Source: Brachybacterium sp. P6-10-X1
GTDB taxonomy: Bacteria; Actinomycetota; Actinomycetes; Actinomycetales; Dermabacteraceae
Direction: 5' to 3'
NCBI RefSeq assembly: GCF_001969445.1
Contig: NZ_CP017297.1
Span: 1,054,001-1,118,000, forward strand
DNA length: 64,000 bases
Shown: one piece after another, positions 17,561 to 28,407 of the stretch
Layout of the letters: each line of letters starts with the position of its first letter
How positions within the stretch are numbered: position 1 is the stretch's first letter
The notes under the pieces: generated by a model
What the model was told of the DNA's origin: nothing
Database searches by the model: none
The model's input: the letters and a program-made list of their open reading frames with translations, nothing else
Translations under genes and position numbers: made by a program

Positions 17561-18109
17561 CTACCGGGCGGGGGCGTATGTCAGCACCACGGCGCCCGAG
17601 TTGAGCTCCGAGCGCTCCGTCAGCTCCAGGTCCAGGGGCTCGGACAGTCCGGCGAACAGCGCCGGGCCGTGTCCGGCGATCCGCGGATGGATCAGGAACT
17701 CGTACTCGTCGATCAGGCCGAGCTCCGCGAGGGCGAGCGGAAGGGTCACGCCGCCGGTGAGCAGGCCCTCCCCCGGCGCCTCCTTGAGTTCGCGGACCGC
17801 CGTGGCGAGGTCCCCTCGCAGGAGCTGGGAGTTCCAGTCGACCTGGGTCAGGGTGCCGGAGACGACGTACTTCTGGGCGGCGTCGATCGTGCGGGCGAAG
17901 GGCCCGACCCACTCCGGGAACACCCCCGGCTCCAGCGGCAGGCGCCAAGCCTCCTCCATCATCTGGTACGTGACCCGACCGAACAGCAGGGCGTCGGCGC
18001 GCGCGAGGTTCTCGGCGTGATGGCGATGCATCTGCTCGTCCGGCTCCACCGCCCGGTGGTCGCAGCAGCCGTCGACGGTGACGTTGATGGAGTACCGCAG
18101 GGGTCTCAT
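17561..18109 (-). CDS. Dihydrofolate reductase-like protein (RibD C-terminal family)
   Basis: The 182-residue protein matches the RibD_C/DfrA-like reductase family. It begins [13 protein letters not shown] and contains [46 protein letters not shown] and the late [12 protein letters not shown]. Such proteins bind NAD(P)H and act as small oxidoreductases, and most are uncharacterised. The ATG at 18109 has only a very close CCGGAG upstream. It is divergent from recQ with about 79 bp between the start codons. Confidence 0.82.
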   Translation of the reverse strand: MRPLRYSINVTVDGCCDHRAVEPDEQMHRHHAENLARADALLFGRVTYQMMEEAWRLPLEPGVFPEWVGPFARTIDAAQKYVVSGTLTQVDWNSQLLRGDLATAVRELKEAPGEGLLTGGVTLPLALAELGLIDEYEFLIHPRIAGHGPALFAGLSEPLDLELTERSELNSGAVVLTYAPAR

Positions 18110-18188
18110 CTCCGGAAGTCTACGCGCCCGTCCACCGCCGTCCCCGCTCGGTCGCCGCCCGTCGGCCGACCCGAATACAGTGGCCACC

Positions 18189-20081
<1,893 letters not shown>

Positions 20082-20261
20082 GCGCTCCGCGCCGTCGGGG
20101 ATCCGGTCCTCGCGGCGAGGTCGGCCCGGTCGCGATGCTCACGGCCGTGCTCGAGAGGGTCTCAGCTCGGTCACGGCCTCGCGTCCCTCCCGGTGAACGC
20201 GGACACCTGCCGATAACCTGGCCGCTGCGACCCGCACACCAGGGGATCCCGGGGGAGAATC

Positions 20262-21353
20262 ATGACGTTCCAGCCAGCAGGCCCAGCGACGCCGCAGGGC
20301 CCGACGCCACCGCAGGACCCCGGTCCGCGGCGGACGATGAGCACCGGGAAGATCATCGCGCTGGTGGGCGGGGGTCTCCTCGTCCTGATCGCCGTGCTCG
20401 TGGTGATCGCGCTGGTGATCGTCTTCGCCGTGCGAGCGGTCTCCGCCGGTTCCGGGCCCACGGCCGAGGAGCAGGCCACCTCGCTGGTCACCGACTACAT
20501 GAGCGCGCTGGAGGGCGGCGAGGTCGCCACCGCGCTCGAGCTGATGCCGATGAGCTCCTCGCAGGACGCGACGGAACTGTCCGAGGAGGCGTACGCCGCG
20601 GCCCTCGAGGCCGCTCCGGTCGCCGACATCACCGTGCACGAGCCCGTGCTGGACGGTGAGGACCCGATGGACGGGTCCGTCACGGTCGACTACACCGTCG
20701 GCGGTGAGGCGACGAGCGCGGAGTTCAGCGTCGCCGACTACGACCAGGACGAGACCTGGGAGCTGGTCCCGTCCATCGCCACGGCCACCCTCCCCGCCAC
20801 CCTGAACGGCCTCGGCGTCACCCTGAACGGGGTCGAGCTGGAGGACGAGGCACGCATCCGCCTGCTGCCCGGTGCCTATCAGGCAGCCCTCTCCAGCTCG
20901 TACTTCACCCTCTCGAGCGAGGACCCGCTGCTGATCACCAGCTCGGTGCCCGAGGTGACGTGGCCGGAGCCGATGCTGAACGACGACGGGCTGACCGCCT
21001 TCCGCGGCGCCGTGCAGGAGGCGGCCGAGCTGTGCTTGGCGCAGAAGACCCTCGAGGCGGGCTGCGGGATCGGCACGCTGCCGTCGACCAGCAGCGACGG
21101 CTGGACGATGACCGACGGCACGGTGGAGCGGACCATGCCCGAGGACACCCAGCGCGCCATCGACACGATGGAGCCCACCCCGTCCGGCGACGAGCCCACG
21201 TATGTCCAGGGCGATGTGGTCGGCAGCATCGACACCACCATGGAATGCACCAAGGACGGGCAGACGGGCATCTGCGAGATGTGGCTCGGCGGCGGGATGA
21301 GCATCCCGAACGTCGACATGGCCGATCCCGAGCTGCCGGTCACCTGGAGCTGA
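20262..21353 (+). CDS. Membrane-anchored extracellular protein of unknown function
   Basis: The 363-residue protein has a Pro-rich cytoplasmic start (1-25), one membrane segment (about 34-60) and an acidic extracellular part of about 300 residues. The outer part looks like two repeats of a small alpha/beta fold and has one pair of closely spaced Cys near the middle and one near the end. A GGGGGAG ribosome site precedes the ATG, and a GATAAC -10-like element lies near 20212. The layout resembles DUF4878/DUF4352-like secreted proteins, but no family is certain. Confidence 0.75.
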   Translation: MTFQPAGPATPQGPTPPQDPGPRRTMSTGKIIALVGGGLLVLIAVLVVIALVIVFAVRAVSAGSGPTAEEQATSLVTDYMSALEGGEVATALELMPMSSSQDATELSEEAYAAALEAAPVADITVHEPVLDGEDPMDGSVTVDYTVGGEATSAEFSVADYDQDETWELVPSIATATLPATLNGLGVTLNGVELEDEARIRLLPGAYQAALSSSYFTLSSEDPLLITSSVPEVTWPEPMLNDDGLTAFRGAVQEAAELCLAQKTLEAGCGIGTLPSTSSDGWTMTDGTVERTMPEDTQRAIDTMEPTPSGDEPTYVQGDVVGSIDTTMECTKDGQTGICEMWLGGGMSIPNVDMADPELPVTWS

Positions 21354-21411
21354 ACGGCGCTCCACGGTGAACAGCGCCTCGTCCGTCACACCCGTGCGGG
21401 AGACTGGGCGC

Positions 21412-22110
21412 ATGATGATCCACCCCGAGGAGGGCACCGGCGCCGAGATCACCTGGCACCGCGGCACCTGCCCCCGCTGCGGCAGTGACCAGGTGATCCA
21501 CCACGTGATCGGAATCCCCCTGGCGGGGGCGACGGAGTCCTCGCCGCCGTGGGTGGTCTGGGAGAGCTGCGTCGGCCTCGGCCCGGAGCGGGAGTGTCTG
21601 ACCTGTGAACATGCCTGGTCGCCCGAGGACGTCGGCTTTGCGGAGCGGCCGGAACCGCGGGTCGACGGGCTGACCGGTGAGGAGGCACCGATCGACCCCG
21701 CGCCCCTGCGCGTGGTCGGCGCGGTGATCGTCGACGGGGAGCGGATCCTGGCCGCCCGGCGGAGGCCAGGAAGGGCCGCCGCCGGGCTGTGGGAGTTCCC
21801 CGGCGGGAAGATCGAGCGGGGCGAGTCCCCGCAGCAGGCCCTGGTCCGCGAGCTCGCCGAGGAGCTCGACGTCCAGGCGCGGGTCGGCCACCTGATCGGC
21901 CGAGGGGTGGGCGACGGCGGGGGCCGCGACCTCCACCTGGACTGCTACTGGGTGCGCCTGGTCGGTGCCGCGCCGACGCACAGCACCGACCACGACCTCC
22001 TGGAGTGGCTGGAGCGGGACCAGCTGCGGGATCTGCAGTGGGCTCCGCCCGACGTCCCCATCGTCCAGGTGCTCCTGGCCGGGGCGCCGCCGGTCTTCGA
22101 TCGACCCTGA
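21412..22110 (+). CDS. NUDIX hydrolase with N-terminal zinc-ribbon-like region
   Basis: The 232-residue protein carries a perfect NUDIX box, G-x5-E-x7-RELAEEL (GGKIERGESPQQALVRELAEEL), near residues 138-160, in a MutT-like domain covering the C-terminal half. This suggests cleavage of a nucleoside diphosphate derivative such as an oxidised dGTP. The first 80 residues hold two CxxC pairs (CPRC and CLTC), a likely zinc ribbon not usual in MutT. The ATG at 21412 has GGGAG about 9 nt upstream. Convergent with the hydrolase at 22113, with only 2 bp between the stop codons. Confidence 0.85.
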   Translation: MMIHPEEGTGAEITWHRGTCPRCGSDQVIHHVIGIPLAGATESSPPWVVWESCVGLGPERECLTCEHAWSPEDVGFAERPEPRVDGLTGEEAPIDPAPLRVVGAVIVDGERILAARRRPGRAAAGLWEFPGGKIERGESPQQALVRELAEELDVQARVGHLIGRGVGDGGGRDLHLDCYWVRLVGAAPTHSTDHDLLEWLERDQLRDLQWAPPDVPIVQVLLAGAPPVFDRP

Positions 22111-22112
22111 GC

Positions 22113-22937
22113 TCAGCGCCCGAGGAAGTCCAGCAGCGCCCGGTTGAACTGCTCGGGATGGCTCGCGTTGAGGCCGTGCGGCCCGCCCGGGATCAGCACC
22201 AGCTCGCTGCCGGGGACCGCCTCGTGCGTCCGCTTGCCGGAGCCCTCGAAGGGCACGGTGCCGTCGGAGTCCCCGTGGATCACCAGCAGCGGTACGTCGA
22301 TCGCTCGCAGGTCCTCGCGGAAGTCGGTGGTGGCCCAGGCCTCCATGCAGCCCAGGGCAGCCTCCTGGTCGCTCTGGCGCGACATCCGCACCGCCTCGTC
22401 GACCTCGGCCTGATCGACCGCGAGCCGATCGCCCGCCGTGAAGAAGCCCGTCGCGAACTCGGTGAAGAAGGCGTCGCGGTCCTGCTCGAGGCCTTCGCGC
22501 AGCTGTGCGGCGGCGTCCCGTGTCAGCGGACCCTCGGGGTTGTCGTCGGTCTGCAGCAAATAGGGCGGTACGGCCGCCGCGAGCACGGCCGCGCGCACGC
22601 GCGGACTGCCCTGGGTGGCGAGATGGCGCACGACCTCGCCGCCTCCCATGGAGAACCCCACCAGCGTCACCTCGTGCACGTCCAGCTGGGTGAGCACGGC
22701 CGCGAGGTCGGTGGCGAGGGTGTCGTAGTCGTAGCCGTCCCGGGGCTTGTCGGAACGTCCGAACCCGCGACGGTCGTAGGTGATCACGCGGTATCCGCCC
22801 TGCTCGAGGGCGCTCTTCTGGTGTGCCCAGGACTCCCCGGAGAGCGGCCAGCCATGGATCAGGACCACGGAATGCCCGGCACCCCCGCTGTCCTCGACGA
22901 ACAGAGTGGTCCCGTCCTGTGCGGTGACATGCGACAT
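22113..22937 (-). CDS. Alpha/beta hydrolase, non-heme chloroperoxidase-like
   Basis: The 274-residue protein has the alpha/beta hydrolase fold with the HGWPLSGESW oxyanion loop, YDRRGFGRSDKP, the nucleophile elbow GFSMGGGEV (Ser near 99), the acid in HGDSDGTVPF and the late GGPHGLN histidine. This arrangement matches cofactor-free haloperoxidase/esterase proteins, whose true role is usually ester hydrolysis or perhydrolysis. A GAGGAG-rich ribosome site precedes the ATG. It is probably monocistronic. Confidence 0.88.
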   Translation of the reverse strand: MSHVTAQDGTTLFVEDSGGAGHSVVLIHGWPLSGESWAHQKSALEQGGYRVITYDRRGFGRSDKPRDGYDYDTLATDLAAVLTQLDVHEVTLVGFSMGGGEVVRHLATQGSPRVRAAVLAAAVPPYLLQTDDNPEGPLTRDAAAQLREGLEQDRDAFFTEFATGFFTAGDRLAVDQAEVDEAVRMSRQSDQEAALGCMEAWATTDFREDLRAIDVPLLVIHGDSDGTVPFEGSGKRTHEAVPGSELVLIPGGPHGLNASHPEQFNRALLDFLGR

Positions 22938-23041
22938 CGTCGTTCCTCTCCTCGGTGATGCCTCGACGCTATGAGGTCCTCCCCCGCAGTGCAAGCGCTC
23001 CGACCGGACCGTCCTCACCGCGGAGCGGAGCTCCTCGACGC

Positions 23042-24298
23042 TCAGCGCACCCCGTCGGGGAAGTCCGCCGGCTCGCCCGGTTGCCCGGTCCCGCTCAGGT
23101 CGATGCCGTAGTCGGCGGCGAAGCGCAGCTCGGTGCCCGCGTAGGTGCCCTCGACGTTCTCGTCGAGGTGGAAGACCCGTGCCCCGCGCAGACGGTGCTC
23201 CTCGGTGCCGCCCAACCCATAGGTGCCGAAGCCGGTGCCCGGGCCGTAGCCGAGCTGGATGCCGTAGTAGTCGCCCGCGTACGTGTTGATGTGGTCGTGC
23301 CCGACGAACAGGCCCTTCACGTCCCCGCGCTGCAGCATCGCGGCGAACATGCCGGAGTTGAACGGGCCAGGGCACTCGTCCTCGTTGCGCTCCCCCTCGA
23401 TCGAGTGCTTCGCCGCCGCGCGGGCGTGATCGGCCTCGGTGCGGGCATCGACGCTCGCGAACCACATGAAGCGGTGCTCCCACAGGGCGATGTGCTGGAA
23501 CACGAGACCCGGCACCAGCTGCTTGTTCTTCTTCTCCAGCCGCTGGGAGGCGCTGAGATACCACTGGACCTGGTCGGGACGCAGCCAGTCCCAGTCGGGG
23601 TAGCCCTCGAAGTCCTGGCCGGCGATCTGCTCCGGGGCGTAGCGACCGGAGTCCAGCAGCCACAGGGCGAAGGCGTCGGCCCGCGAGGCCGCGGAGCGCA
23701 CGGTCAGCACCTGGTTGCCGCTGCCGGTGGTGTCCCGGGCGCCGGGGGTGTTGACGTTGTGCCGGTACTGAGCGACGAACTCGAGGTAGCCGGCCTCCTC
23801 GAGGCCGGTGGTCGCGCTGGAGTCCTCGTCGTGGTTGCCGAAGGTCAGCGCCCAAGGGATGCCGCGGTCCTCCATGGGGCGGACCACGTTGTTGATCGCC
23901 TGCTTCGCCTCCTGTGGCGTGGTGGGGGATCCGTCGATGACGTCGCCGTTGATCACCACGAAGTCCGGAGCCACGTCGTCCAGCACCGCCTCCTGCAAGG
24001 CGATGGTGCGCACGTCGGTGCGGTGTCCGTCCTGGGTGTCGTTGAACTGGACGACGGTGAAGGTGCCGTCGTCCCGGAAGGAGAGCTCGTCTCGCACGAT
24101 GCCTTCGTTCGGTCGCAGGGGCCTGTCGGTCGGCGCCGCGGGGGCGGCCGACGCGGTCCCCATCATGCCCGCTGCAGCGATCCCGGTGGCGGAGTATCGC
24201 AGCAGTGATCGGCGGGAGTGCGCCGGACGAGAGGACGAGGTCGTGGTCGAGGAACTGGTCGAGGGAGTGGTCGAGGGAGTGGTCGAGGAGGAGCTCAT
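23042..24298 (-). CDS. Tat-exported metallophosphoesterase
   Basis: The 418-residue protein begins with a Ser/Thr-rich repeat (STTPSTTPSTSSSTTTSSS) and a twin-arginine signal, SRRSLLR, followed by a hydrophobic stretch ending at TASA, so it should be exported folded. The calcineurin-like phosphoesterase motifs are present: FNDTQDGH, NGDVIDG, TFGNHDED and the late VGHDHIN. The substrate could be a phosphate ester outside the cell. The ribosome site is weak, and an upstream start is possible. The N-terminal repeat comes from a 12-bp DNA repeat near 24255-24295. Confidence 0.85.
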   Translation of the reverse strand: MSSSSTTPSTTPSTSSSTTTSSSRPAHSRRSLLRYSATGIAAAGMMGTASAAPAAPTDRPLRPNEGIVRDELSFRDDGTFTVVQFNDTQDGHRTDVRTIALQEAVLDDVAPDFVVINGDVIDGSPTTPQEAKQAINNVVRPMEDRGIPWALTFGNHDEDSSATTGLEEAGYLEFVAQYRHNVNTPGARDTTGSGNQVLTVRSAASRADAFALWLLDSGRYAPEQIAGQDFEGYPDWDWLRPDQVQWYLSASQRLEKKNKQLVPGLVFQHIALWEHRFMWFASVDARTEADHARAAAKHSIEGERNEDECPGPFNSGMFAAMLQRGDVKGLFVGHDHINTYAGDYYGIQLGYGPGTGFGTYGLGGTEEHRLRGARVFHLDENVEGTYAGTELRFAADYGIDLSGTGQPGEPADFPDGVR

Positions 24299-24414
24299 GG
24301 AGGGGCCGTTCCGTCGGGGGCGGGGGTGTGCCGGCCCAGGCAACCGGATCCGACGGACGGGTATCCGTCCCGGCGGCGAGCACGCGGCGGCATCCCGGCG
24401 AACGGTCGATGAAC

Positions 24415-25602
24415 TCACCGCCGCACGGCCCGGCGGATCACCGTGGCCAGCAGGGCTTCGAGCGGCCCGCGTCCTCCCCGCTCGGCCAGCACCGCGCCGA
24501 GGGCGAACACGCCGCCGAGGTGGACGGCGAGGATCCCGGCGCCGGCGACGTACCAGGGCATCGAGCTCAGGTCCCCACCGGACAGGAGCACGGCGATGAC
24601 CACTGCGATGCCCGTGGCCAGCACGTGGGCGACGTAGACGGTCAGCGGCGCGGCACCTGCCGCCCGGAGGCTCTGCGCGATCCTCCCGCGCACCGTGTGC
24701 AGCGTCGGCAGCAGGTGCAGAGGCGGCAGCAGGCGCAGCGCCAGGCCGATCAGCGCCACGGCGATGCCGCCCGTGGCCAGCATGTCGGCGACGGTTCCGG
24801 TGTGCGTCGCGGCGGTGTACCAGGCACCGGGGCTCGCGTGCCCGAGGGCGGCGGCGAGGACCGGCAGGAGGTGGGCGGCCGCAGCGGTCACGGCCCCGCC
24901 TGCCAGGGCGAGGAGGGAGAGGCGCCGGATCCGCCCGGCCTCCTGCTCACGCAGCACGGCGCGCATCAGCACGATGCCGGTCAGCAGGTACGGGATCCAG
25001 GTGATCACCGGGTACTGGCCGGTCAGCACCAGTCCCCGGAGCACGCCGACGGGGTCGTCCAGGCTCAGCAGCGTCACGGTGCCGAACTCGACCGGCCCGG
25101 GAACGGCCATCGCGAGCGGATGGCCCCCGGCGGTCAGCACGGCGATCACGGCCACCAGCACCCGGGCGCGCAGCAGCAGCAATGGCGCGGTGAGCATCAT
25201 GGACAGCCCGAAGGGGACCAGCACCACCATCACGGGGCTGGGGGCCAGCTCGAGCAGCAGGCCCAGCGCCGTCACCACGGCGCCGCGCACCAGGATCGCC
25301 AGGACCGCGCCGCGGCGGTCCCCGTCGGCCAGGTGCCGTCGCGAGGCGAGCACGAGGCTGCAGCCGCCGACGACGGCGAACAGGGTCGAGGAGGTCCCCT
25401 CGGTCAGCAGGTGCGCGACCCGGGCCGCTGCGGCTTCCGGGCCGGAGGCACCGGGGACGAGCGCGAGAGGGGCCAGGAGGTGCGCGCTCATCATGCCGAC
25501 GACGGCGAGCAGGCGGACCAGGTCGAGAGCTTCGATCCGGGCGGGAACCGTCCGGGCCGGGCGAAGGACCGCGGGGCGGGGTGGTGCGTAGATCATGCCC
25601 AC
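24415..25602 (-). CDS. Acyltransferase-like multi-spanning membrane protein (DUF1624/DUF418-like)
   Basis: The 395-residue protein has about 10 hydrophobic segments and opens, after a short tail, with IEALDLVRLLAVVGMMSAHLL. That resembles the heparan-alpha-glucosaminide acetyltransferase/DUF1624 family and related DUF418 proteins. Members are thought to move acyl groups across the membrane onto sugars or envelope components. It is co-directional with the peptide ABC operon but about 70 bp downstream, so it may be read from the same transcript. The substrate is unknown. Confidence 0.7.
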   Translation of the reverse strand: MGMIYAPPRPAVLRPARTVPARIEALDLVRLLAVVGMMSAHLLAPLALVPGASGPEAAAARVAHLLTEGTSSTLFAVVGGCSLVLASRRHLADGDRRGAVLAILVRGAVVTALGLLLELAPSPVMVVLVPFGLSMMLTAPLLLLRARVLVAVIAVLTAGGHPLAMAVPGPVEFGTVTLLSLDDPVGVLRGLVLTGQYPVITWIPYLLTGIVLMRAVLREQEAGRIRRLSLLALAGGAVTAAAAHLLPVLAAALGHASPGAWYTAATHTGTVADMLATGGIAVALIGLALRLLPPLHLLPTLHTVRGRIAQSLRAAGAAPLTVYVAHVLATGIAVVIAVLLSGGDLSSMPWYVAGAGILAVHLGGVFALGAVLAERGGRGPLEALLATVIRRAVRR

Positions 25603-25674
25603 CAGGGTTCCGGGACGGCCCGGCCGGCGCGTCAGCTCCCAGGTCGATCCGGGGTCCTCCCGTGGGTGGAGGCC

Positions 25675-27378
25675 TCAGCTCGCCGCGCCGCTGCCCCACT
25701 CCCGCATGAACGCCTCGCGCCGCTCGGCCTGCTCGACGGGGTCGGGCACCGGCAGGGAGGCGATGAGCTTGCGGGTGTAGTCGTGCGTGGGCCGCTGCAG
25801 CACGTCCGGGCCGTGGCCGTCCTCGACCAGGTCGCCGCGGAACAGCACCCCGATGCGGTGGGCGAGGGTGTCGACCACCGCGAGGTCGTGGCTGATGAAC
25901 AGGGCGGCGAAGCCGAGGCGGCTCTGCAGCTCGCGGAACAGCTCCAGCACCGTGGCCTGCACCGACACGTCCAACGCGCTGGTCGGCTCGTCGGCGATGA
26001 GCAGCTCCGGTCCCAGCACCAGCGCCCGCGCCAGCGAGATGCGCTGACGCTGCCCGCCCGAGAGCTCGTGCGGGTATCGGCCCGCATACGACGCCGGCAG
26101 TTCCACGGCCTCCAGCAGCTCCCGCACCTGCTTCGCATGCTCGGGCGCGCCCTGCTGCGGCTCATGGACGATCAGCGGCTCGGCGATGCACTGCTCGATG
26201 GTCAGGTGCGGGTTGAAGGAGGTGGCAGGGTCCTGGAACACGAAGCCGATCCGTCGGCGCAATGGCTTGAAGGACTTCTCCTTCATCCCGTTCATCTCGT
26301 GGCCCAGCACCTGCAGGCTGCCGCCGGTGGTGCGCTCCAGACCGGCCATGGCACGGCCGATGGTGGTCTTGCCGGAGCCCGACTCCCCCACCAGGCCGTA
26401 CACCTGGCCGGCGCGGATACTGAAGTCCACGCCCTTGACGGCACGGAAGGCAGGCTTTCCCAGACGTCCCGGGTACTCGATGACCAGGTTCTTCGCGACG
26501 ACGATGGGCTCGGCCTCATCGATCTGCTGCTGCTGCTCGGCATCCAGCGCCGTCCACGCGGAGTTGCGGCCCAGGTGCGGCACCGCGGCCAGGAGCTTCT
26601 TGGTGTAGTCCTCACGGGGATGGGCGAACAGTTCCACCGCCCCGGCGCGCTCGATCACCTGCCCGTGGTACATCACGGCCACGGAGTCGGCGAGATCGGC
26701 GACCACCCCCATGTTGTGGGTGATCACGATGACCGAGGTGCCGAAGCGGTCCCGCACGTCCCGCAGCAGCTCCAGGATCTCGGCCTGGACGGTCACGTCC
26801 AGCGCGGTGGTCGGCTCGTCGGCGACGATCAGCTCCGCCCCCAGGGCCAGCGCCATGGCGATCATGATGCGCTGCTTCTGGCCGCCGGAGAACTCGTGCG
26901 GGTAGCGGTCGATGCGCTCGTGGGGATCAGGGATGCCCACCTTCTCGAGCGCCGCGACCGCCTCCGCGCGGATCTCCTTGCGGGTCATCTTCGGGCGATG
27001 CGCCCGCAACCCCTCCCCGATCTGCCACCAAATGGGGAAGACCGGGTTCATGGCGCTGGAGGGCTCCTGGAAGATCATCGAGACGTCCTCGCCGCGCAGC
27101 TCGCGCAACTGCGCCCCGCTGAGGCTCACCACGTCTGTGCCGGAGACCAGGACGGCTCCGGTCGCCTCGGCGGTCTCCGGCAGCAGTCCCAGGATCGAGC
27201 GGGCGGTGACGGACTTGCCGGAGCCGGACTCACCGACGATGGCGAGGATCTCCCCGGGCGCGACCTCGACGTCCATCCCGTCGACCGCGTGGACGTCCCC
27301 GCCGTCGGTCGCGAAGTGGACGTCGAGGTTCTCGATCGCGAGTCGTGGGACCGCCGGCGTGCTCTGGGTATCGGTCAT
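25675..27378 (-). CDS. Fused dual ATPase of an oligopeptide ABC transporter (DppD-DppF type)
   Basis: The 567-residue protein has two ABC domains in tandem. The first has GESGSGKS near residue 49 and an FSGGQKQR signature with DEPTTALD. The second has GESGSGKT near residue 330 and LSGGQRQR with DEPTSALD. Each is followed by the peptide-transporter C-terminal extension. In many bacteria these are separate DppD and DppF subunits. The ATG overlaps the stop of the permease gene upstream by 4 bp, so translation is coupled. Peptide or nickel-like cargo is possible, but peptides are most likely. Confidence 0.93.
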   Translation of the reverse strand: MTDTQSTPAVPRLAIENLDVHFATDGGDVHAVDGMDVEVAPGEILAIVGESGSGKSVTARSILGLLPETAEATGAVLVSGTDVVSLSGAQLRELRGEDVSMIFQEPSSAMNPVFPIWWQIGEGLRAHRPKMTRKEIRAEAVAALEKVGIPDPHERIDRYPHEFSGGQKQRIMIAMALALGAELIVADEPTTALDVTVQAEILELLRDVRDRFGTSVIVITHNMGVVADLADSVAVMYHGQVIERAGAVELFAHPREDYTKKLLAAVPHLGRNSAWTALDAEQQQQIDEAEPIVVAKNLVIEYPGRLGKPAFRAVKGVDFSIRAGQVYGLVGESGSGKTTIGRAMAGLERTTGGSLQVLGHEMNGMKEKSFKPLRRRIGFVFQDPATSFNPHLTIEQCIAEPLIVHEPQQGAPEHAKQVRELLEAVELPASYAGRYPHELSGGQRQRISLARALVLGPELLIADEPTSALDVSVQATVLELFRELQSRLGFAALFISHDLAVVDTLAHRIGVLFRGDLVEDGHGPDVLQRPTHDYTRKLIASLPVPDPVEQAERREAFMREWGSGAAS

Positions 27379-28406
27379 GCCGCCGCCTTCCGTCGGGCGC
27401 GGGAGCGCTTCTTCCGCGTCCGCAGACGCGGGTCGTTGAGGTCGTTGATGGATTCGCCCACCAGCGTCACGCCGAGCACGGCGGCCACGATGGCCAGGCC
27501 CGGGAACAGTCCGGTCCACCAGATCCCGCTGGTCGCGTCGGCCATCGCGCGGTTGAGGTCGTAGCCCCACTCGGCAGCGCTGGTCGGCTCGATGCCGAAG
27601 CCCAGGAAGCCGAGCGCGGCGAGGGTCAGGATCGCCTCGGACGAGTTCAGCGTGAAGATCAGCGGCAGGGTGCGGGTGGCATTGCGCAGCAGGTGCGTGC
27701 CCATGATGCGCTTGTGTCCGGTGCCGATGACCTTCGCGGCCTCCACGAACGGCTCCGCCTTCAGCTGGACCACCTCGGCGCGGATCACCCGGAAGTACTG
27801 CGGGACGAACACGACGGTGATGGAGATGGCGGCGGCCAGGATGCCGCCCCAGGCGTTGGACTGCCCGCCGGAGATGACGATCGACATGACGATGGCCAGC
27901 AGCAGCGAGGGGAAGGCGTAGATCGCGTCGGCCAGCATCACCAGCACGCGGTCCAGCCAGCCGCCGAGGTAACCCGACAGCAGACCCACGGCGGAGCCGA
28001 GGAACAGGGAGGCCACGACCGCGCAGACCATCACGGCCACCGCGGTGCGGGTCCCCCAGATCACCCTCGAGAGCACGTCGAAACCGGTCACGGTGGTTCC
28101 CAGCAGATGCTCGGCCGACGGCGGCTGCTGGCCGCCGAAGCGCTGGCCGTCGACCCCGGTCTGGGCGAAGCCGTAGGGCGCCACCACCGGGGCGAACAGG
28201 GCCGTCAGCAGCAGACCGAGGACCAGCACCAGTCCGGTGATGAGCATGCCGCGCTGCAGCCCGACGCTGCCGCGCAGGTGCGAGATGACCGGCAGCCGCA
28301 GGATCCATGAGGATCGGGCCCGGGCGGCGACACGGGTGGATTCCGCGGCGAGGTCGTGGTCGGCGCCGCCGTCTTCTCCCGGGGGGACGGGGTTCGAGAG
28401 CGTCAT
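27375..28406 (-). CDS. Peptide ABC transporter permease, DppC type
   Basis: The 343-residue protein has a hydrophilic N-terminus (1-48), a first helix at about 52-75 and five later segments. The binding-protein-dependent transport motif is near 230-250 (EAAKVIGTGHKRIMGTHLLRN), where the permease contacts the ATPase. The N-terminal OppC-type extension (HLLGTTVTGFDVLSRVIWGTR) is present. It lies between DppB, 1 bp away, and the fused ATPase, with which it overlaps by 4 bp. Confidence 0.93.
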   Translation of the reverse strand: MTLSNPVPPGEDGGADHDLAAESTRVAARARSSWILRLPVISHLRGSVGLQRGMLITGLVLVLGLLLTALFAPVVAPYGFAQTGVDGQRFGGQQPPSAEHLLGTTVTGFDVLSRVIWGTRTAVAVMVCAVVASLFLGSAVGLLSGYLGGWLDRVLVMLADAIYAFPSLLLAIVMSIVISGGQSNAWGGILAAAISITVVFVPQYFRVIRAEVVQLKAEPFVEAAKVIGTGHKRIMGTHLLRNATRTLPLIFTLNSSEAILTLAALGFLGFGIEPTSAAEWGYDLNRAMADATSGIWWTGLFPGLAIVAAVLGVTLVGESINDLNDPRLRTRKKRSRARRKAAA

Positions 28407-28407
28407 G

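Noticed and set aside
25675..27378. Sequencing error joining two ATPase genes
   Set aside because: The linker is in frame and gene-like, and fused DppD-DppF proteins are common in Actinobacteria.
24205..27564. Very long plus-strand open frame across the peptide transporter genes
   Set aside because: It is antisense to the phosphoesterase, acyltransferase-like and ABC genes, is rich in His, Gln and Arg, and has no recognisable domain. High GC makes such antisense frames common.
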